A stretch of DNA of 8,640 nt from assembly GCA_030669135.1 (NCBI GenBank), contig DAOVEE010000071.1:1-8640 (forward strand). The letters run 5' to 3'. Shown here one piece after another: positions 5,973 to 8,640 of the stretch (positions within the stretch are counted from its first letter, which is position 1; the number at the start of each line of letters is the position of its first letter). The translations under genes were made by a program, and so were the position numbers. A model generated the notes under the pieces. The model was not told the origin of the DNA, ran no database searches, and saw only the letters and a list, made by a program, of their open reading frames with translations. The DNA is from Candidatus Bathyarchaeota archaeon. Its GTDB lineage: Archaea > Thermoproteota > Bathyarchaeia > TCS64.

Positions 5973-6674
5973 TCACTTAGACACGTGGTCGCTGAGCAGT
6001 GCGCCGTAGCCGTCTATGTTGCTTTGGTCGAGTCCCCGTAGGGCGGCCCACATGGTGGCCTGGTTGCTGGTGACGAAGGGTAACCGGTGCTTCTCCTCCA
6101 GCGCCTCGATGAGGTGGACGACTGGGAGGTTGGTGCAGCTGACAAAGACCGCGTCAGATACTGGGGCAGGAGCGATGAAAGATTCAAGCTGCTCCCTGGA
6201 GACTCTGCCGATCCGCTGATTATCTGTGAAACCAAGACCCCTTATGGTGTCCACCATGAACCCGTGGGCCTCGAGGAACGACCGCTCATGCATGTTGACT
6301 ACGTCTGTGTAGGGAGTGAACACGGAGACTCTCTCCGCTCCCAGCGTCCTCAAGCCGTCTACTACGGCGCCTGCGGTGGTGACCGCAGGCACTCCGGCTG
6401 TCTCCTCGAGTCTACTCTTGAGGCTCTTCTCCCAGTCGACGCCTCTGATGAGGCTGCCGCTGGTGCAGCCGTAGGCGAGTATGTCTACGTCAGCCGTCTT
6501 CAGGAGCCGGGCCGCCCTCGCGGCTTCGCCGGCCATCTCTTCGAGCGCATCGGGAGTGACGTCCCGGAGGAGCATCCTGGCAGTATGGACCGTGACCCCG
6601 GGTGGGGCCATCTGGTAAAAGTCTGGCTCCATGGTGGTGTTGCTGCTCGGCAGCAGGAGGCCTATACGGCTCAT
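5973..6674 (-). CDS. Asp/Glu racemase-superfamily enzyme, maleate isomerase/arylmalonate decarboxylase type
   Basis: This 233-residue cytoplasmic enzyme has the two-fold Asp/Glu/hydantoin racemase architecture. Motifs: IGLLLPSSNTTMEPD at the N-terminus (family hallmark, N12 binding a carboxylate), the first catalytic cysteine C70 in YGCTSGS, VFTPYTDVVN (118-127), the second catalytic cysteine C180 in VSCTNLP, and a TSNQA motif (202-206) near the C-terminus. Having both cysteines fits a racemase or maleate cis-trans isomerase mechanism; arylmalonate decarboxylase has a glycine in place of the first. The real substrate cannot be read from the sequence. Length is normal. The ATG at 6674 has a TATA-like box 30 bases upstream and no Shine-Dalgarno, so the mRNA is probably leaderless. 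It is a single-gene unit between the tRNA and an unrelated membrane protein gene. Confidence 0.85.
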   Translation of the reverse strand: MSRIGLLLPSSNTTMEPDFYQMAPPGVTVHTARMLLRDVTPDALEEMAGEAARAARLLKTADVDILAYGCTSGSLIRGVDWEKSLKSRLEETAGVPAVTTAGAVVDGLRTLGAERVSVFTPYTDVVNMHERSFLEAHGFMVDTIRGLGFTDNQRIGRVSREQLESFIAPAPVSDAVFVSCTNLPVVHLIEALEEKHRLPFVTSNQATMWAALRGLDQSNIDGYGALLSDHVSK

Positions 6675-6700
6675 CGTTCATATAATGTGTAGGTGGCGTT

Positions 6701-6708
6701 GTTTAAAT
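6701..6708 (-). promoter_or_regulatory. TATA-like box of the racemase-type gene
   Basis: The minus strand reads AGATTTAAACAAC, centred 30 bases before ATG 6674. With the usual TATA-to-start distance, transcription would begin within a few bases of the ATG, in line with the missing Shine-Dalgarno sequence. Confidence 0.5.
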
Positions 6709-6798
6709 CTGAACTGATTGACGGGTGTCAGCGTCGTTCAGGGACACATATGTCTATGGTCGTAGAATCTGTGGCATGTATGGCTTCTATGAGATGAT

Positions 6799-6817
6799 TA
6801 GTAGCTACTTGCTACTA
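6799..6817. repeat. Perfect 7-bp inverted repeat at a gene end
   Basis: TAGTAGC and GCTACTA flank a 5-base spacer, so the RNA of the minus-strand membrane protein gene could form a small hairpin containing its stop codon (6805-6807). It is AT-rich and no T-tract follows on that strand, so a role as terminator is doubtful; it may be chance. Confidence 0.3.
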
Positions 6818-7353
6818 TTATCCTCAGCAAGCCTCCAGGAGTCGGCGAGGCTCCAAGCCGACGCAGCCAAAGCGAGCACCGTAAGCGCGCCGTTAATCGT
6901 CCACAGAGTCTGCCTTCCAGTCACCGCCTCGCTATAGTATCTGGCGTTGACCTGGCGTTCATGGAGGACGAAGTTGCCCTCGGAGTAGAACGCGACTACG
7001 TGGACCTTGTTGTTCTCAGCGGTGACGTAAGTCAGGGTGCCGTTGACTCCTTCTTGTTTCTCCAGGTATTCTTCAGGCGGAGCCCTATGGGTGTCGAGGC
7101 GGTTGTAGGCGCCCCTTGTCAATATGTAGACGCTGACCGTTGTGTTGGCGGAGTAGGAAACATCGATCTCCTTTGGAACGGATAATAAGGACTCGACGAC
7201 GATCAGCCTGTTCCCCGCATAGGGGCCGTCATCCATCTTGTACGAGTTTACCTGCGTCACCTCCGCGGACGACATGCCCCTAAGGTAGACGCCAGTAGCC
7301 CCGACGCCCAGAATCATAAACGTCGTGAATAGGTTGAGCCAGATCCGTCTCAT
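6805..7353 (-). CDS. Bitopic membrane protein with an extracytoplasmic domain, unknown function
   Basis: This 182-residue protein is not recognised. The N-terminus has two arginines and then a hydrophobic segment (about 5-25, WLNLFTTFMILGVGATGVYL), either a signal anchor or an uncleaved signal peptide. Residues about 30-143 look like a single beta-rich, mainly polar domain with two N-glycosylation sequons (N70-T-T, N104-G-T), which fits exposure to the outside in an archaeon. A second hydrophobic helix (about 149-170, LWTINGALTVLALAASAWSL) is followed by a short charged cytoplasmic tail. Overall it would be a double-anchored or hairpin-like surface protein. No cysteines are visible. ATG 7353 has a TATA-like box 28 bases upstream and no Shine-Dalgarno, which supports the start. 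No neighbour suggests its job. Confidence 0.7.
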   Translation of the reverse strand: MRRIWLNLFTTFMILGVGATGVYLRGMSSAEVTQVNSYKMDDGPYAGNRLIVVESLLSVPKEIDVSYSANTTVSVYILTRGAYNRLDTHRAPPEEYLEKQEGVNGTLTYVTAENNKVHVVAFYSEGNFVLHERQVNARYYSEAVTGRQTLWTINGALTVLALAASAWSLADSWRLAEDNSSK

Positions 7354-7376
7354 AGAGGAATTGGTATCGCCGTTGG

Positions 7377-7385
7377 TTTTATGAA
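7377..7385 (-). promoter_or_regulatory. TATA-like box of the membrane protein gene
   Basis: The minus strand reads AAAAATTCATAAAACC, centred about 28 bases before ATG 7353, so the transcript should start at or very near the ATG. This is a leaderless arrangement like that of the racemase-type gene. Confidence 0.5.
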
Positions 7386-7549
7386 TTTTTCGGGGCCTGA
7401 CAAATTACTCTTAACTAGGTAATGGTTCCTTGCTCCCTCGTCCATCAAATCAACTGTTTTTAGGTCCCCCGTTTCCAGTATGTGATCAGGATTATCCAGA
7501 ACGGCTAATAGAGTTGATCAGGCTCATAGAGTGTCAAGAGGAACAAAAA

Positions 7550-7666
7550 ATGTGTAGCGAGACTCTTCATCGTCTTCTCCGCTGCGTTCAACCTTTACAG
7601 GTCTCCATCACTATTAGCTGCGGCGTCATCTACGGGAGGAAGCAAGGAGGTCTATATGTTGGATGA
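7550..7666 (+). CDS. Possible 38-residue leader ORF before the methyltransferase
   Basis: An ATG at 7550 with GAGGA 7 bases upstream opens a 38-codon frame whose TGA stop lies 8-10 bases inside the following gene, an overlap typical of translational coupling. The peptide has three cysteines and no recognised domain. The same frame is open upstream to a TTG at 7430, but the longer version has AT-rich, non-coding-looking codons. Its codon use differs from the strong genes here, so it may well be noncoding leader sequence. Confidence 0.25.
   Translation: MCSETLHRLLRCVQPLQVSITISCGVIYGRKQGGLYVG
7644..7651 (+). promoter_or_regulatory. Strong Shine-Dalgarno site of the methyltransferase gene
   Basis: AAGGAGGT, near-perfectly complementary to the 16S rRNA tail, ends 4 bases before ATG 7656. 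It contrasts with the leaderless-type starts nearby and implies that this gene is translated from a transcript with a real 5' leader. Confidence 0.7.
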
Positions 7667-8132
7667 ATCGCGAACATCCAAGGAGCGGCTTCAGAGCATC
7701 ATGCCCACCAACTATTTCGTGGCGTTGCTTGCGCTGAGCATAGTGCTACATTTCGCTTACCCCATCGGGAAGGTGCTGCACCCCCCAGCCACCTACGCCG
7801 GCTACCTTCTCATCGGGTTCGGTGCGACAATGAACCTGTGGACCGACGCCCTGTTCAAGAAGCATGACACCACGGTGAAGCCGTACCTAGACCCGTCGAC
7901 GCTGATCGTGTCGGGGTCCTTCGCGTTGAGCCGCCACCCCATGTACCTCGGGATGGCGTCGGTGCTGCTCGGGGTGGCCGTGATCCATGGGACGATCGTG
8001 ACCTTCCTGTTCCCCGTGGCATACGTAGCTTTGATGGAGCTGCTGTTCATCCCATACGAGGAGGAGATCTGTGTCACGGTATTCGGCGACGCGTACCTGG
8101 AGTACAGGCGCAGGGTAAGGCGCTGGCTGTAA
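7656..8132 (+). CDS. Integral-membrane methyltransferase, ICMT/PEMT type
   Basis: This 158-residue membrane protein belongs to the isoprenylcysteine carboxyl methyltransferase / phospholipid methyltransferase group, which uses SAM at the membrane face to methylate a lipid or prenylated substrate. Hydrophobic segments lie at about 19-35, 46-62, 98-114 and 115-131. The SAM-site signature is clear: GSFALSRHPMYLGM (87-100, with R93-H94-P95 and Y97), then E135-E136-E137 after the last helix, then G144-D-A-Y-L-E-Y-RRRVRRWL at the C-terminus, matching the family pattern E...(F/Y)G..Y..Y...V.R(W/F). Length is typical for the short prokaryotic members. The start is set by a strong Shine-Dalgarno. Archaeal substrates of this group are unknown, so the target is open. 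A second class IV aminotransferase follows after 44 bases. Confidence 0.85.
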   Translation: MLDESRTSKERLQSIMPTNYFVALLALSIVLHFAYPIGKVLHPPATYAGYLLIGFGATMNLWTDALFKKHDTTVKPYLDPSTLIVSGSFALSRHPMYLGMASVLLGVAVIHGTIVTFLFPVAYVALMELLFIPYEEEICVTVFGDAYLEYRRRVRRWL

Positions 8133-8145
8133 AAGAGCTAAACGT

Positions 8146-8153
8146 CTTATGCA
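8146..8153 (+). promoter_or_regulatory. Possible TATA-like box of the second class IV aminotransferase
   Basis: GTCTTATGCATAG is centred about 27 bases before GTG 8177 and would suit a leaderless start there. The downstream gene could also be read through from the methyltransferase gene, as the gap is only 44 bases and has no T-tract. Confidence 0.3.
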
Positions 8154-8176
8154 TAGTCATCGAGGTATCTACGGGA

Positions 8177-8640
8177 GTGTCTTTGTTGGCTGAGCCTTTG
8201 ATATACGTTAACGGGGAGCTGGTGCCCAAGAGCGAGGCAAAGATCAGCGTCTTCGACGAGGGTGTGACCCACGGCTGGGCGGTGTACGAGGGGATAAGGG
8301 TCTACGACGGCAGGATCGTTGAGCTGGACGCCCACGTGAAGCGTCTCTACGCCTCCGCGAAGGGCGCGGGCATAAAGATACCGTTGAGCCCCGGCGAGTT
8401 CAGGGACGCGGTCATCGAGACCGTCCGCGCCAACGGCTACAGGGACTGCCACCTCGCCCCATGGGTGGGGTACGGCGAGGTGGGCGGCGAGCCGAGTGCA
8501 GTCATCAGGATAAGGGAGGTGGGGACTAGGATGGGTGAGCCCCTCACCGCCGTCGTCACCAGTGTCCGCCGGGCGGCGCCGGACAGCATCCCGGCCCAGA
8601 TAAAGACCAACAGCCGCCTGGACCTGATGCTGGCCAAGGT
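8177..8640 (+). CDS. Second class IV PLP aminotransferase, N-terminal part, cut by the window edge
   Basis: About 154 residues are visible before the frame runs off the right edge. The N-terminus YVNGELVPKSEAKISVFD, then GWAVYEGIRVYDGRI and HVKRLYASAKGAGI, are classic for fold-type IV aminotransferases (branched-chain aminotransferase, D-amino-acid aminotransferase, aminodeoxychorismate lyase). The catalytic lysine is in IPAQIKTNSRLDLMLAK near the edge. The IKTxxRL pattern, unlike the AKSWANYANS form of the enzyme at 4855-5799, suggests a different specificity, but the deciding C-terminal part is missing. The start is uncertain: GTG 8177 suits the TATA-like box, while TTG 8186 has GGGAG 8 bases upstream and TTG 8183 has it 5 bases upstream; the protein differs by at most three residues. 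Confidence 0.85.
   Translation, partial: MSLLAEPLIYVNGELVPKSEAKISVFDEGVTHGWAVYEGIRVYDGRIVELDAHVKRLYASAKGAGIKIPLSPGEFRDAVIETVRANGYRDCHLAPWVGYGEVGGEPSAVIRIREVGTRMGEPLTAVVTSVRRAAPDSIPAQIKTNSRLDLMLAK

Larger units (their letters stand above)
7354..7655. other. Divergent intergenic region of about 300 bases
   Basis: This gap separates the minus-strand membrane protein gene from the plus-strand methyltransferase gene and is visibly more AT-rich than the coding DNA. It holds the TATA-like box at 7377-7385, two TGATCAGG octamers (7483-7490 and 7515-7522, 32 bases apart) that contain the palindrome TGATCA, a possible small ORF with its own ribosome site (7550-7666) and the methyltransferase Shine-Dalgarno. 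I found no tRNA or clear box C/D RNA in it. Confidence 0.5.

Noticed and set aside
6725..6937. Plus-strand 70-residue frame in the gap and into the membrane protein gene
   Set aside because: It lies mostly antisense to the membrane protein gene, has no recognised domain and no ribosome site.
7430..7549. Longer TTG-started version (78 residues) of the small ORF before the methyltransferase
   Set aside because: No ribosome site precedes the TTG, and the codons look like AT-rich intergenic sequence.
7430..7655. Box C/D-type small RNA suggested by the TGATCA and CTGA-like motifs
   Set aside because: A proper box C (RUGAUGA) with matching box D and C'/D' spacing is not present.

Overview
The window looks like a piece of a chromosome from an archaeon, most likely of the TACK group (a deep thaumarchaeal, Caldarchaeales/aigarchaeal or Bathyarchaeia-type lineage). 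The clues are AT-rich, TATA-like boxes about 25-33 bases before several start codons with little or no leader, occasional GTG/TTG starts, a tRNA gene with an encoded CCA and its own TATA-like box, a T-tract terminator, and a ScpA-like kleisin next to an SMC-family ATPase. Coding DNA is GC-rich and the gaps are clearly more AT-rich. I cannot fix the lineage more closely from sequence alone.

Left third (1-3605, minus strand): the highlight is a tightly packed three-gene operon. Its first gene (1545-3605) encodes a short 686-residue SMC ATPase whose C-terminal head resembles eukaryotic Smc5/Smc6 rather than canonical SMC or Rad50. Its stop overlaps the start of a ScpA-like kleisin candidate (772-1548) in an ATGA junction. 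That gene in turn overlaps a tandem winged-helix protein (203-787) that reads like Nse3/MAGE, a member of the KITE superfamily. Together they make a plausible minimal, single-SMC complex of the Smc5/6 type (SMC + kleisin + KITE). Past it, the left edge holds the start of another minus-strand gene, perhaps a SAM methyltransferase.

Middle (3606-5949, plus strand): a divergent promoter region separates the SMC operon from an M19 membrane-dipeptidase-family metallopeptidase (3723-4733). A branched-chain aminotransferase (4855-5799) with its own promoter and a T-tract terminator follows, then tRNA-Val(CAC) (5873-5949).

Right third (5950-8640): two minus-strand genes follow, a two-cysteine Asp/Glu racemase/maleate isomerase-type enzyme (5973-6674) and a bitopic membrane protein of unknown function (6805-7353), each with a TATA-like box close to its ATG. 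A divergent gap of about 300 bases (7354-7655) holds promoters and a possible 38-codon leader ORF. It is followed by an integral-membrane ICMT/PEMT-type methyltransferase (7656-8132) and the N-terminal half of a second class IV aminotransferase (8177 to the edge). The two class IV aminotransferases, the dipeptidase and the racemase-type enzyme all fit amino-acid metabolism, but they are separate transcription units. I saw no mobile element, CRISPR array or rRNA.
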